DNA of 64,000 nt from the NCBI GenBank assembly GCA_016709545.1, contig JADJMO010000003.1, forward strand, positions 1-64,000, given 5' to 3'. The notes under the pieces were generated by a model. That model saw only the letters and a program-made list of their open reading frames with translations. It had not been told where the DNA came from and made no database searches. Numbering within the stretch: position 1 is the stretch's first letter; each line of letters starts with the position of its first letter. The position numbers and the translations under genes are program-made. This document shows, one piece after another, positions 26,300 through 36,755 of the stretch. Origin of the DNA: Myxococcales bacterium (GTDB lineage Bacteria > Myxococcota_A > Polyangia > Polyangiales > JADJMO01).

Positions 26300-27406
26300 A
26301 TGTCCAGCCCTGTCTCGCGGCTGCTCACCTGCGGCGCGGCGTTGGCCGTCGTCGTGCTGGTGGGCTGCGCGCGAAAATCGTCCCCGCCGCGTCCCGAGCC
26401 CGTCGTCACGCCCGTGTCCGAGTGCACGCCCGCCCTCGAGCGCAAGATCGGCGAAGGGCACACGGTGGACAACCTCACCGTGTACCCGATCACCTCGTGC
26501 GCGCAGGCGGATCCGGGGCCGATCGTCACGCTCGACGAGGCGCTCGCGAAGGGCTCGGCTGTGATCCGCGAGCTCGAGGGCGGCGGCTCGGTGAACACGC
26601 TCGCGATCGAGAACCAGGGGAAGGTGCCGGTGTTCGTGCTCGCGGGCACCATCGTCAAAGGTGGAAAACAAGACCGGCAGATCGGGCAGGACTACCTGAT
26701 CGGCGCCCTCGACAAGGCCACCGTCGACGCGTTCTGCGTCGAGCACGGGCGGTGGAACGAGAAGCGCGACGGCAAGGAGACCGGCGGCGTGTTCCGCGTC
26801 GCCGACGTGATCGCCACCTCGAAGGTGCGCGCAGCCGGCCAGTACGAGAAGAACCAGGGCAAGGTGTGGGCGAAGGTCGCGGAGACCAACGCCGCCAACG
26901 ACAAGGCGCCCCCTTCGGACACGCTGCTCGCGTCGATCGACGACGCCACCCTCGCGAGCGAGCGGGACGCGCTCGCGGAGCGCCTCGGGCGTGCGCTCGC
27001 GAGCCTGCCTGCGCGACAGAGCATGGTCGGCTTCGCCTACGCCATCGATGGGGAGATCAAGGGCGCGCGCTGGTTCGGTCACCACCGCGTCTACTCGATG
27101 CACGAGAAGAAGCTCCTCCGCAGCGTGGCCCTCGACGCCGCCCTCGTGAAGGCCGAGGGCAAGGCGAAGGGCACCGGCGCGGCTGTGAAGAGCGCGCCGA
27201 CGCCCGCGGCGGTGGAGGCGTTCCTGTCCAGCGTGGAGCAGCAAGCGGTCAAGGAGGAGCGCGACACCAGCGCCGCCAACGTCAACACGTACAAGGAGTC
27301 GGCGAAGGCATACGGGTCGAAGATGATGATGAAGCCGGGTACGATGGCCTCGGCCAGCGCGACCGGGACGGCGAAGGCGCTGAGCGTCGACGTCACCTCG
27401 AAGTGA
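26300..27406 (+). CDS. ARPP-1 (DUF6569) family lipoprotein
   Basis: A 368-residue lipoprotein (lipobox VVVLVGC, residue 23 region). The domain from about 50 to 240 matches the ARPP-1 family: VDNLTVYPITS, IVTLDEALAKGSAVI, VFVLAGTIVKGGKQDR. ARPP-1 proteins are of unknown biochemical role. The C-terminal third is Lys/Ala-rich and helical. A strong ribosome site (GAGGAGG) lies just before ATG 26300. The gene stands alone between divergent and downstream genes. A tract GAACTTTCG about 75 bp upstream of the start is reminiscent of an ECF -35 box, but the -10 box is not convincing. Confidence 0.82.
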   Translation: MSSPVSRLLTCGAALAVVVLVGCARKSSPPRPEPVVTPVSECTPALERKIGEGHTVDNLTVYPITSCAQADPGPIVTLDEALAKGSAVIRELEGGGSVNTLAIENQGKVPVFVLAGTIVKGGKQDRQIGQDYLIGALDKATVDAFCVEHGRWNEKRDGKETGGVFRVADVIATSKVRAAGQYEKNQGKVWAKVAETNAANDKAPPSDTLLASIDDATLASERDALAERLGRALASLPARQSMVGFAYAIDGEIKGARWFGHHRVYSMHEKKLLRSVALDAALVKAEGKAKGTGAAVKSAPTPAAVEAFLSSVEQQAVKEERDTSAANVNTYKESAKAYGSKMMMKPGTMASASATGTAKALSVDVTSK

Positions 27407-27474
27407 GACGCTCCAGGCTGGCCTCCTAGCCAATACTGGTCTTCTTCGGGCAGTCGAGCGACACTGCGCTCCGG

Positions 27475-28392
27475 ATGCGTTCGGCGACCCAGAAGGCCCT
27501 GTTCGTTGCAGGTGCTTACTGCGCCTCCGCCGCCCTCTACATCGTCCTCTCGTCGCGGGTCGCGGCGGCCCTCGCCAGCGACGTGGCGAGCCTCGAGCGC
27601 ATCGAGCGCATGAAGGGCGTGGCGTTCATCCTGGTCACCTCGGCCGTCCTGTTCGTCGCCACGCGCGCGATGCTGCGGCGAGCGGCCGTGGACGCGCGAG
27701 CGCTGAACCTGCAGCGCGAGGCCCTCGTCGCCACCGAGCGCAAGGCCACGGCGGGCATGATGGCGGCGGCCATCGCCCACGACGCGAACAACGTGCTGAC
27801 GGCGCTGCTCGGCGAGCTGGCGCTCATCGAGGACGAGGTCGGCAGCCGGCCGGGGCTCCGGAACCTCGACGCCGCCGCGCAACGCCTCGTCGACCTCAAC
27901 CGCCGCCTGATCACCGCGGCCAAGACCCAGAGCGAGACGGTGCGGGTCGTCGACGTCCGGCAACTGTGTACCGAGGTGCTGGGGGTCTACCGGCCGCACG
28001 GCGCGCTCCGAAGGTGCAAGGTCGTGACGAACCTCGAGCACGCCCCGGCCGACGTCCGCCTCCGCGCGAGTCCGGTGCTCCTGCAGCAGATCCTCGGCAA
28101 CCTGCTCGTCAATGCGGGCGAGGCCACGGACGGCAAGGGCACGGTCGAGCTCCGGCTGAAGAGCGACGCCACCGCGCTGGTGGTCGAGGTCCACGACGAT
28201 GGTCCCGGCGTGCCCGCGGATCGCCGGGAAAACCTGTTCGAGGCGCTCGTCACGACGAAGGCCACCGGCACCGGCCTCGGGCTCTACTCGGCGCGCGCGT
28301 GCGCGACGGCGGCGGGGTTCACGCTCGCGGTCGACGACTCGCCGCTCGGCGGAGCCTGCTTCCGGGTGACGCTGCCGCGCCCCGCCGCCTAG
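27475..28392 (+). CDS. membrane sensor histidine kinase
   Basis: A 305-residue kinase with two N-terminal membrane helices (ALFVAGAYCASAALYIVL and FILVTSAVLFVATRAML) and a short periplasmic loop. The H-box is in AIAHDANNVLTALLGE, the N-box in QILGNLLVNAGEAT, and the G-boxes in VHDDGPGVPAD and TGTGLGLYSAR. The asparagine pair after the His resembles kinases of the NtrB/HWE-like atypical class. No partner response regulator is adjacent, so the target is unknown (orphan kinase). The TAG stop shares CTAG with the convergent beta-helix gene. Confidence 0.9.
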   Translation: MRSATQKALFVAGAYCASAALYIVLSSRVAAALASDVASLERIERMKGVAFILVTSAVLFVATRAMLRRAAVDARALNLQREALVATERKATAGMMAAAIAHDANNVLTALLGELALIEDEVGSRPGLRNLDAAAQRLVDLNRRLITAAKTQSETVRVVDVRQLCTEVLGVYRPHGALRRCKVVTNLEHAPADVRLRASPVLLQQILGNLLVNAGEATDGKGTVELRLKSDATALVVEVHDDGPGVPADRRENLFEALVTTKATGTGLGLYSARACATAAGFTLAVDDSPLGGACFRVTLPRPAA

Positions 28393-29813
28393 GGGAGCTC
28401 GTCGGCGCCGACGTCGCGGAGGGAGGTGCGGGGCATGGCGTCGAGATCGTCGTCGCAGAGGCCCGCCGGGACGGCCACGCCCTTGTCCTTGACGCTTGCC
28501 GTGGACACGAGGTGGAGGTCTCCCTTGCTCGCGTCCACGAAGAGGGCAGCGGTCGCGGCCGACTGGTCGCCGACGCGGGTCGCCACGGCGCCCGCGCCGC
28601 GGTCCTTGAACGCGTGGCTCGCGAGGTTGTTGAAGAAGCGCGCGTTGGTCCGCGCGAAGCGCCACTCGAACGAGGAGGACACCGGGGCGCTCGTCGAGAA
28701 GACGGTGTTGTGGGCGACGACGGTCTCGCAGGCCTGCTCGAGGGCGATGCCGGTGTCGAAGGAGGCCGCCGACGCGAACAGCGCCGCGCTCCCGGCGAAC
28801 ACGGTGTTGTTGCGGATGACGCCGCCGTATTGACCCACCAGCGTCGCGCCGCCGCAGAGCCCCGCGTACGTGCGGCCCACGGTGGACTCGCCGAGGCCGA
28901 ACCCGATCCCCCGCGCGCAGTCCTTGATCACGTTGCGCTCGACGACGTTGTCGCGGCCACCCTTCCACAGGTGGATGCCGTGCTCCGAGAGCCCGCTCGC
29001 GCAAAAGAAGCCCTCGACGACGTTGTCGCGGATCACCCAGCCGCGGCTCGCGTGGATGTCGATGCCCCCCGTGTAGCAGCTGTCCCGCACCTTGGTGCGG
29101 CCGACGTCGGTGAGCTCGATGCGCGAGCACGCGACGAGCCCGCCGTCGACGAAGTGGTCGAACGCGGCGTTCGCGTTGACCTTGATGCCCTGCTGGCCCG
29201 GATCGAGCACGTGCACGTCGTAGACGCGGGGGTTCTTCACGTCGGCCGTGGCGAGCCCGTACACGTGGATCGGGTGGTCGTACGCGCGCCGGACGGTGAG
29301 GTGCGCCACGGTCACGTCGTCGGCGGTGATCTGGATCGCGTCGCCCGCGGCCGTCGAGTAGCAGGCGTCGAGGATCACCTTGGTGCGATCGCCGCTCTTG
29401 CCGCGCAGGGTGACGCCCTTGCTGTGCAGCTGGAGCGTCTTGCCGCCGAGGTCGTAGGTGCCGTCGGGGAGGACGATGGTCGATCCAGCCGCGGCGTCGA
29501 ACACGGTCTGCACCAGCTTGGTCTTGTCCGTCACCTCGACGAACGCGGCGGGGAGCGCGAGCGGCGCGCACCGGGTCGAAGGGGGCGCGGTGTCGACGAC
29601 CGCGTCGGCGCCCGCATCGCCGGCGCCCCCATCGCCGGCGCCCCCATCGCCGGCGCCCGTATCCCCGAGCGCGTCCGTAGGGACGTCGCTGGTCACGTCG
29701 GCCACCGCGTCCACCGTCGCGCTGTCGGGGTCGGAGGACGTCTCGCCACCGTCGCCCCCACCGCAGCCGACGAGCACCCACGAGAGGACGACCCCGGAGA
29801 CGGCGCTGCGCAT
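28389..29813 (-). CDS. right-handed parallel beta-helix lipoprotein
   Basis: A 474-residue lipoprotein. The signal ends in VLSWVLVGC, followed by an Asp/Thr/Ala/Gly stalk of about 60 residues that includes the AGDGG repeat encoded at 29607-29666. The beta-helix starts near residue 95 with the typical opening VFDAAAGSTIVLPDGTYDL and continues with repeating N-x-(V/I) coils (NVVEGFFCASGLSEHGIHLW, NVIKDCARGIGFG, NTVFAGSAALFASAA, NTVFSTSAP). Such folds in lyases or adhesins bind polysaccharides. Catalytic residues are not evident. Probably surface-exposed. Confidence 0.85.
   Translation of the reverse strand: MRSAVSGVVLSWVLVGCGGGDGGETSSDPDSATVDAVADVTSDVPTDALGDTGAGDGGAGDGGAGDAGADAVVDTAPPSTRCAPLALPAAFVEVTDKTKLVQTVFDAAAGSTIVLPDGTYDLGGKTLQLHSKGVTLRGKSGDRTKVILDACYSTAAGDAIQITADDVTVAHLTVRRAYDHPIHVYGLATADVKNPRVYDVHVLDPGQQGIKVNANAAFDHFVDGGLVACSRIELTDVGRTKVRDSCYTGGIDIHASRGWVIRDNVVEGFFCASGLSEHGIHLWKGGRDNVVERNVIKDCARGIGFGLGESTVGRTYAGLCGGATLVGQYGGVIRNNTVFAGSAALFASAASFDTGIALEQACETVVAHNTVFSTSAPVSSSFEWRFARTNARFFNNLASHAFKDRGAGAVATRVGDQSAATAALFVDASKGDLHLVSTASVKDKGVAVPAGLCDDDLDAMPRTSLRDVGADELP
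29607..29666 (-). repeat. 15-bp tandem repeat, four copies, coding for the lipoprotein stalk
   Basis: Four copies of a 15-bp unit (GGCGCCC-x-x-ATCGCC on the + strand, the last slightly diverged) lie inside the beta-helix lipoprotein gene. They encode repeated AGDGG. The period is a multiple of three, so copy-number change would lengthen or shorten the stalk without breaking the frame. Confidence 0.85.
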
Positions 29814-29878
29814 GCCCGGAGCTTATCGCGCCTCGCGTCCTTGGTCGCGCTCGCCGCTCTGGGTCACAATGGACGTCG

Positions 29879-30331
29879 ATGAAGCCCCTCGCACCCCCGA
29901 CCGCCGATCGACGTCGCTTCCTCCTGCAGGCGGCGGGCACCCTCGCCTGCGTCGCTTGCTCGTCGAGTTCCATGGACCAGTCCCCGGCGAGCGGACCGAT
30001 CGCGGCGGGCAAGGTCGCCGCGGTGGCCGTCGGCTCCCTCACGCCCATCGGCGACCACCCGGTGGTGCTCGGTCGAGACGCGCGCGGACTCTACGCGATG
30101 TCGACGATCTGCACGCACCGCTCGTGCAACATGCGCAACGACGGGAGCGTGTCGGCGAGCGGCCTCGTCTGCGACTGCCACGGCTCGCGGTTCGACGCGA
30201 ACGGCGGCGTGACCGTGGGCCCGGCGACGAAGGCGCTCGATCACTACCGCGTCGAGCTCGCCACGGACGGGACGATCACCGTCCAGGCGAGCCAGATCGT
30301 GGGCGCGGACGTGCGCACGGTGGTCGCGTGA
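29879..30331 (+). CDS. Rieske-type [2Fe-2S] protein, exported
   Basis: A 150-residue protein with one Rieske domain. The cluster ligands are in CTHRSCNM (Cys-x-His) and CDCHGSRFD (Cys-x-x-His). The N-terminus is RRRFLLQAAGTLACVAC, which looks like a Tat signal ending in a lipobox, so the protein may be a Tat-exported lipoprotein. This suits folded iron-sulfur cargo. No cytochrome b or c gene is nearby, so it is not part of a complete bc1 operon and probably serves as an isolated electron carrier. A small lipoprotein gene follows. Confidence 0.88.
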   Translation: MKPLAPPTADRRRFLLQAAGTLACVACSSSSMDQSPASGPIAAGKVAAVAVGSLTPIGDHPVVLGRDARGLYAMSTICTHRSCNMRNDGSVSASGLVCDCHGSRFDANGGVTVGPATKALDHYRVELATDGTITVQASQIVGADVRTVVA

Positions 30332-30372
30332 AGCATGCCGAGTGGAGCTGCGAGTGGCTTCGCGATAGCCTC

Positions 30373-30486
30373 ATGGCGATGCGCTGGTGCTTCCTGCTCG
30401 TGGGGCTCGTGGCCTGTGGCCCTACGCGGCCCCCAACCGAGTCGGCCAAGCCGTGCCAGTGCGCCGCTTCCACGAAGACGAACTGA
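30373..30486 (+). CDS. very small lipoprotein (37 residues)
   Basis: A short ORF from ATG 30373 encodes MAMRWCFLLVGLVAC followed by 22 residues with CQCAA near the end. The hydrophobic core and lipobox are good. After processing only about 23 residues would remain, like other tiny Myxococcota lipoproteins. No ribosome site is clear. The call is tentative, but the sequence is hard to explain as noise. Confidence 0.4.
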   Translation: MAMRWCFLLVGLVACGPTRPPTESAKPCQCAASTKTN

Positions 30487-30520
30487 CGCGCGCGCCGCCC
30501 GTTGACCAGGGCATTTACTC

Positions 30521-30943
30521 GTGGTCACTGGCGTCGTGGTCGGGGTCCTCGACTTCGTGATCCGGACGAGCAGGGAGACGGACTACGTCCTCGAGCGCGC
30601 GGTCGGCGGGAGGGTGGGGATCCTCGTCGCGTGCGTCGGTCTGGTCGTCGGTGGTGTCCTCTTGTACGCGGGCGGTCTCCTGCGGAGGGTGGCTCGCAGG
30701 GCGTGCTTCCTCGCGCGTCTCCCCATCCGTGAGCACCAGGCCATGCCCCGACTCCGTCGGCTCGGGATCGTGTGCATGCTGTCCGTCCTGCCGGTGTTCA
30801 GGCTCGTTCGCGGGGTTGGCCAGGTCTCACGGGAGCCGGTCGCGGAGCTCGTCCTGCTCTCGACGGTGTTCGTCGTGGGCGCCCTCGTGTACGTGGTGGG
30901 TGAGATCGGCGACTCGGTGTTCGACCTCACCGGGAAGACGTGA
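30521..30943 (+). CDS. small inner-membrane protein
   Basis: A 140-residue protein from GTG 30521 with three likely membrane helices (VGILVACVGLVVGGVLLYAG, LGIVCMLSVLPVFRLV, LVLLSTVFVVGALVYVVG). The loops are basic and presumably cytosolic. No family is recognised. It precedes a lipoprotein gene by 26 bp, so the two may form one transcript. Confidence 0.6.
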   Translation: MVTGVVVGVLDFVIRTSRETDYVLERAVGGRVGILVACVGLVVGGVLLYAGGLLRRVARRACFLARLPIREHQAMPRLRRLGIVCMLSVLPVFRLVRGVGQVSREPVAELVLLSTVFVVGALVYVVGEIGDSVFDLTGKT

Positions 30944-30969
30944 ATGGTTCTGATGGGAGGGGAAGACCG

Positions 30970-31476
30970 ATGACGAGATCGCTTGCGATGGTCGTGCTGC
31001 TCTGCCTCGCGGCGTGTCACGGCACTCCGGCGCCGTCGCCGAAGTCGACGGCGACCGCCGCCGCGTCGACGGGGCTCGACTCCTCCGAAGCGGTCGCGCG
31101 CGCCTACGCGAAGGCGCTGAACGAGGGCACGCTCGAAGACGGACTCGCGCTCTTCCCGAACGAAGCCGTCCTGACGTCCTTGCTCACGTGCACCGGGCCC
31201 AACCCGGTCGTCGCGCACGTGGCCGAGCAGCGCAAGCAGCTCACCGAGCAGCACGGCAAGCTGCAGAAGATCCTGAAAGAGCAGAAGCTCTCGTTCGTCT
31301 ACGTCGGCCCCGGCGAGGTGCAGTCGAAGAAGCAGGGCGCGGTCGAGGACAACTGCACCTTGCAGGACGACTACGAGACCCACGAGGAGTTCCTGCGCTT
31401 CGAGCCCGAGTCGAAGGCGCGGCTGATCGTGATGAAGGCCGGCGGCCGCTTCTACCTCGTCGACGCCCCGAAGTAG
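30970..31476 (+). CDS. lipoprotein of unknown function
   Basis: A 168-residue protein. ATG 30970 is preceded by GGGAGGGG, and the signal ends in VVLLCLAAC. The mature part has a Pro/Ser/Ala stalk and a compact domain (SSEAVARAYAKALNEGTLED, FYLVDAPK) that resembles the NTF2-like/DUF4878-type lipoproteins of bacteria (a cone-shaped fold), judged by order of helix and strands only. It shares direction with the membrane protein upstream and the zinc-ribbon gene 15 bp downstream. Confidence 0.68.
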   Translation: MTRSLAMVVLLCLAACHGTPAPSPKSTATAAASTGLDSSEAVARAYAKALNEGTLEDGLALFPNEAVLTSLLTCTGPNPVVAHVAEQRKQLTEQHGKLQKILKEQKLSFVYVGPGEVQSKKQGAVEDNCTLQDDYETHEEFLRFEPESKARLIVMKAGGRFYLVDAPK

Positions 31477-31491
31477 TCTCGGCCTTCGAAC

Positions 31492-31776
31492 ATGCCGAAG
31501 CTCGTGTGCCCCTGCGGCTACGTCCACGACCTCAGCCCGATCCCGGACGACGGCTGGGTGCTCGTGCGCGACCGGGACTACGAGGCGCTGCTCGCGTGGG
31601 AGGCTCGACGAGAGGCCCTGGGCAAGGCGCTGCCTGGTTCCGCCGACTTCGACTCGCTCGTCGAAGCGGACGCCGCCGTGAACGAGCTCACGGAGCGCCA
31701 GTACGAGTGCCCCGGCTGCGGTCGCCTCGCGCGAGGGAATGGCGCCGCGTTCCGGTGCTTCCGCGCGGAGTCCTGA
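31492..31776 (+). CDS. small zinc-ribbon protein
   Basis: A 94-residue cytosolic protein. It has CPCG near the N-terminus (LVCPCGYVHDLSPIPDDGW) and CPGCGR plus a late Cys at the other end, a spacing that suits one zinc site made from two knuckles. Function unknown. Similar small proteins occur as stand-alone genes in myxobacteria. It probably shares a transcript with the preceding lipoprotein gene. Confidence 0.65.
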   Translation: MPKLVCPCGYVHDLSPIPDDGWVLVRDRDYEALLAWEARREALGKALPGSADFDSLVEADAAVNELTERQYECPGCGRLARGNGAAFRCFRAES

Positions 31777-31810
31777 GCCAAAAGGGAGCCACGCTGGCCG
31801 CGGGCAGTTG

Positions 31811-31841
31811 ACGGGTCCGCCGGATGCGTTACGGGTCCGCC
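31811..31841 (+). repeat. 11-bp direct repeat upstream of htpG
   Basis: ACGGGTCCGCC occurs twice with a 20-bp period (31811-31821 and 31831-31841), directly before the htpG ATG at 31843. A TTGACG partly overlaps the first copy (31808-31813). It may be a regulator site or part of the leader. No CIRCE-like heat-shock element is seen. Confidence 0.4.
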
Positions 31842-31842
31842 C

Positions 31843-33721
<1,879 letters not shown>

Positions 33722-33750
<29 letters not shown>

Positions 33751-34411
33751 GTTCGCCGGCCGAAGCTCCTTCGTGGCGCGTCGGCCGACGGCTCTCGAGG
33801 CACTCCCACTCGAGCAGCGTCGCGAAGTGGCGGCTGCGCCAGTCGTGCAGGTAGTTCGGCAAGATGCCGCGGATCGCGAAGCCGGCGCGGAGCTGCGAGT
33901 CGAGCACCCGGTCCTTCAGCTCGCCGCGCACCACCCGCGCCACGTACTCGTGCGGGGTCATGGTCTCGGCGAGCTCGCTGTAGCCGTAGAGGCGTCCGCC
34001 CGCGACGATGCGCGCGAGGCGGAGGCGTCGACAGAGGTCGAAGAGCTCGGCGTAGAGCGCCTTGCCGACGCCCTTGCCCCAGCTCTGCGGCCCGACGTAG
34101 ACGTCGGCGAGGTACAGCGTGTCGCCCTCGGGGTCGTGCCGCGCGAACGTGCCGCCGTCGGTGACGCCCATCCAGGTGTGCGCGCGCAGCGGGTCGATCG
34201 CGCGGGGCAGGATCAGCGTCGCGATGGCGCCGACGACGACGCCGTCCTCGACGGCCACCCGCTGCCCCTCGGGGAAGACCCCCTGGTGCGCCCGCAGCTG
34301 ATCCTCCTCGAACACCACGCCTTCTTCGAGCAGGTCGGGGTAGGCGGCGTGGTTGAGGGCGACGAGGGACGGGAGGTCGAGCAGCGTGGCGACGCGGGTC
34401 TGGATCGGCAT
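33722..34411 (-). CDS. GNAT family N-acetyltransferase
   Basis: A 229-residue cytosolic acetyltransferase. The start MPIQTRVATLLDLPSLVALN is the usual GNAT opening. The acetyl-CoA loop is seen in YLADVYVGPQSWGKGVGKAL (Q-x-x-G-x-G-x-A pattern), followed by ELFDLCRRLRLARIVAGGRL. ATG 34411 has a GGAGGGG ribosome site just upstream. The C-terminal 20 residues are basic and disordered-looking. The acceptor molecule is unknown. Confidence 0.85.
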
Positions 34412-34524
34412 GACCCCTCCAGTGAAACCCACCCTCGGCCGAAAGCTCGCGTTGCCACGGAAGCGGCAGCGCAACGTTGCCGGGCTGTCACCGGGCGAGG
34501 GCGATCCATGACCTTCGGCTCGGA

Positions 34525-35571
34525 TCAGGGCGAGGGCGTGCAGTGGTTCACGTACGCCTCGGTCGAGTACGCGCCGTGCTCGCCGGTCCCCGTGAGGCGC
34601 GCGAGGAACACGGGCGGCGGGACGTAGCCCGGCCCCGGCGAGCCCGGCTTCGGGCACAGCTCGGCCGGCAGCGTCGTCGTCGTGTTCAGCAGCGAGATCG
34701 AGGTGTTCACGAAGGGGCTCGTGGCCTCGCTCAGCGTGCCGCCCCAGCCCGTGCTGTCGAACGGCGCGGGCGCGGGCGGTCCACCGAACGACGTGGCCGC
34801 GCCGGGGATGACGTGGATCGTTCCGCCGACCGTCTTCAGCGCTCCCCCGGGACCGTGCGGCGCGGTCAGGTAGATCGTGGCCGACTTGAAGCTCCCACTC
34901 GCGACCGTCGCCGAGGCCGTGAACGGCGAGGCGTCCACGTTCTTGTGGCAGGTGACCCGCACCGCCGGCGGCCAGCGACTCCCGCCCTCCGCGTCCGCGC
35001 AGCTCGCCGTGAAGGTGCCGCCGTCCATGCGGCCCTTGATCAGGAACCCGAAGCCCGAGAAGCGGTCGACGTCGCCCTTGCAGCGCGTGGAGAGCGCCTC
35101 GAAGCCCCCGCCGCTCGCGAGCACCGCGCGTTCGTTGCCCGGGCCGAACGGCATGGTCCCGCCCAGCGTCGCGACGGTCTTGCCGCCCGTCTGCACCTCC
35201 ACGGTGTCGACCACGGCGCACGCCGGCTCGGGCGTCGCGAGCGAGACGCGACCCCGGAGCTCCACGCGCGGCGCCGCGCCGTCCATCTCGAAGTACGCGA
35301 GCTCGAAGAGATCGCAGTAGGCCTTCACCGCCGCGGTACCGGCCTTCGGCGTGCACGCGATGCCGGTGTCGGGAGCGGTGTCGGTGGTGCCGGTGTCCGT
35401 GAGGGCGTCGCTCGGGCTCGTGTCGGAGGTCGAGGAATCCGGCGTCGATCCGTCGGCCGACCCATCCGACGCAGCGTCGCCCGCCGCATCCGTCGGCACG
35501 CTGGATTCCGGGTCGGAGCCGCCACACGCGGACAGCAAGGCGACGAGCGAAGCGGCAGCCAGGAAGCGCAT
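34525..35571 (-). CDS. lipoprotein with long Asp/Ser/Thr stalk
   Basis: A 348-residue lipoprotein (signal ends in SLVALLSAC). About 55 residues after the lipid Cys consist almost only of Asp, Ser, Thr, Ala, Gly and Pro (DAAGDAASDGSADGS). A beta-rich domain of about 270 residues follows, with six to eight cysteines (CDLFELAYFEMDGAA, GFGFLIKGRMDGGTFTASC). No family is recognised. It is divergent from the DUF167 gene with only 35 bp between the two starts. Confidence 0.72.
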   Translation of the reverse strand: MRFLAAASLVALLSACGGSDPESSVPTDAAGDAASDGSADGSTPDSSTSDTSPSDALTDTGTTDTAPDTGIACTPKAGTAAVKAYCDLFELAYFEMDGAAPRVELRGRVSLATPEPACAVVDTVEVQTGGKTVATLGGTMPFGPGNERAVLASGGGFEALSTRCKGDVDRFSGFGFLIKGRMDGGTFTASCADAEGGSRWPPAVRVTCHKNVDASPFTASATVASGSFKSATIYLTAPHGPGGALKTVGGTIHVIPGAATSFGGPPAPAPFDSTGWGGTLSEATSPFVNTSISLLNTTTTLPAELCPKPGSPGPGYVPPPVFLARLTGTGEHGAYSTEAYVNHCTPSP

Positions 35572-35606
35572 GCGGACCTCGGTTGCGGCCTTCGCGGGTC
35601 GCGTTC

Positions 35607-35936
35607 ATGCTCCGCGCGCATGTCGCTCCTGCCGCCGTCCGCGCGTCCAAGTCCGGCGGCACCCTGATCGCCGTGCGTGCGAAGCCGCGCGCGTCCCGCT
35701 CCGCCATCCTCGGCCTGGTCACCGATCCGAACGGCGCGGTCGCCCTCGACGTGGCGATCGCCGCGCCCCCGTCGACGGCGCGGCCAACACCGAGATCGTG
35801 GCCTTCCCTCGCCGGCGTCCTCGGTCTGCCGAAGCGGTCGGTCCGCATCGCCCGGGGCGACGGGAGCCGGCACAAGATGGTCGAGGTCGACGCGCCCACC
35901 GAGGCCGTCCTCGCGTGCCTCGCCGACCTCGTGTAG
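35607..35936 (+). CDS. DUF167 family protein (YggU-like), two compensating single-base indels
   Basis: A protein of about 110 residues of a conserved cytosolic family of unknown function. The first part reads GGTLIAVRAKPRASRSAI and the last LGLPKRSVRIARGDGSRHKM, both typical. Between them the given frame reads APPSTARPTPRSWPSLAG, but the neighbouring frame gives the family hallmark PPVDGAANTEIVAFLAG. One missing C in the run 35766-35770 and one extra C in 35806-35808 explain this. It lies 9 bp before dapF and is probably cotranscribed with it. Confidence 0.8.
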   Translation: MLRAHVAPAAVRASKSGGTLIAVRAKPRASRSAILGLVTDPNGAVALDVAIAAPPSTARPTPRSWPSLAGVLGLPKRSVRIARGDGSRHKMVEVDAPTEAVLACLADLV

Positions 35937-35945
35937 CTTCGACCG

Positions 35946-36755
35946 GTGCGCCTCCCGTTTCACAAGTACGAGGGAACGGCCAACGATTTCCTGGTGATCG
36001 AGCGCGCCGACGACCTCGATCCGGCGGTCGTGCGGGCCCTCTGCGATCGCCACCGCGGCGTCGGCGGCGACGGCGTGCTCCTCGTCCGCCCCGGCCCGCG
36101 GCCGCGCATGATCGTGCGCAACGCCGACGGCTCGCGCCCCGAGATGTGTGGCAACGGCGTGCGCTGCGTCGCGCTCCACCTCGCGCGCACGCGCGACGAC
36201 CACGGGCCGTTCGAGATCACCGTCGACACCGACGCCGGCCCGCGCACGTGCGTGGTGGAGCGCGTCGGCGACACCGGCGAGATCACCGTCGACATGGGCG
36301 TGGTCAAGGTGCTCGACACGGTCTCGGTGGAGCACGAGGGCCGCCCCATCCGCCTCGTGCGCGCCGACGCCGGCAACCCCCACGCGATCACGTTCGACCC
36401 GCTCGACGACGCCGCGCTCGACGCGCTCGGCGCGCGCCTCCAGACCGACCCCTTGTTCCCGAGCGGCGTGAACCTCGAGCGCGTAGTCGACGACGGAGAC
36501 CTCGCCGACACGCTGGTCTTCGAGCGGGGCGTCGGGCGCACTCTCGCGTGCGGCACCGGCGCCTGCGCGGTGGCCGCGGTGCTCGTGGCCGAGCAGCGGC
36601 GCTCCTTCGATCGCCCGATCAAGGTGCGCCTCCCGGGCGGCGTGCTCCGCATCAGCCTCGAGCGCGTGCCCAGCGGCGCGCGCGTGCGCATGCGCGGGCC
36701 GGCCCGCTTCGTGTTCGCGGGGACCGTCGAGCTCCCGGTGGGGGCCGCGTCGTGA
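35946..36755 (+). CDS. dapF: diaminopimelate epimerase DapF
   Basis: A 269-residue enzyme that converts LL- to meso-diaminopimelate for lysine and peptidoglycan synthesis. The two catalytic cysteines are in EMCGNGVRCVALH and LACGTGACAVAAV, and the substrate-binding NPH is in DAGNPHAITFD. The usual start KMHGLGNDF is replaced by KYEGTANDFLVIE, a variant that keeps the NDF. GTG 35946 fits the family length. Its stop overlaps the GTG of the next gene. No other dap or lys genes are in the window. Confidence 0.95.
   Translation: MRLPFHKYEGTANDFLVIERADDLDPAVVRALCDRHRGVGGDGVLLVRPGPRPRMIVRNADGSRPEMCGNGVRCVALHLARTRDDHGPFEITVDTDAGPRTCVVERVGDTGEITVDMGVVKVLDTVSVEHEGRPIRLVRADAGNPHAITFDPLDDAALDALGARLQTDPLFPSGVNLERVVDDGDLADTLVFERGVGRTLACGTGACAVAAVLVAEQRRSFDRPIKVRLPGGVLRISLERVPSGARVRMRGPARFVFAGTVELPVGAAS

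Noticed and set aside
29607..29666. possible CRISPR-like array
   Set aside because: The 15-bp units have no spacers and encode a repeated AGDGG stalk within a gene.
27091..30048. 985-residue leftward ORF opposite the ARPP-1 and kinase genes
   Set aside because: It is antisense to well supported genes, Arg/Pro/Gly-rich and without any motif. Long shadow frames are common at this GC content.
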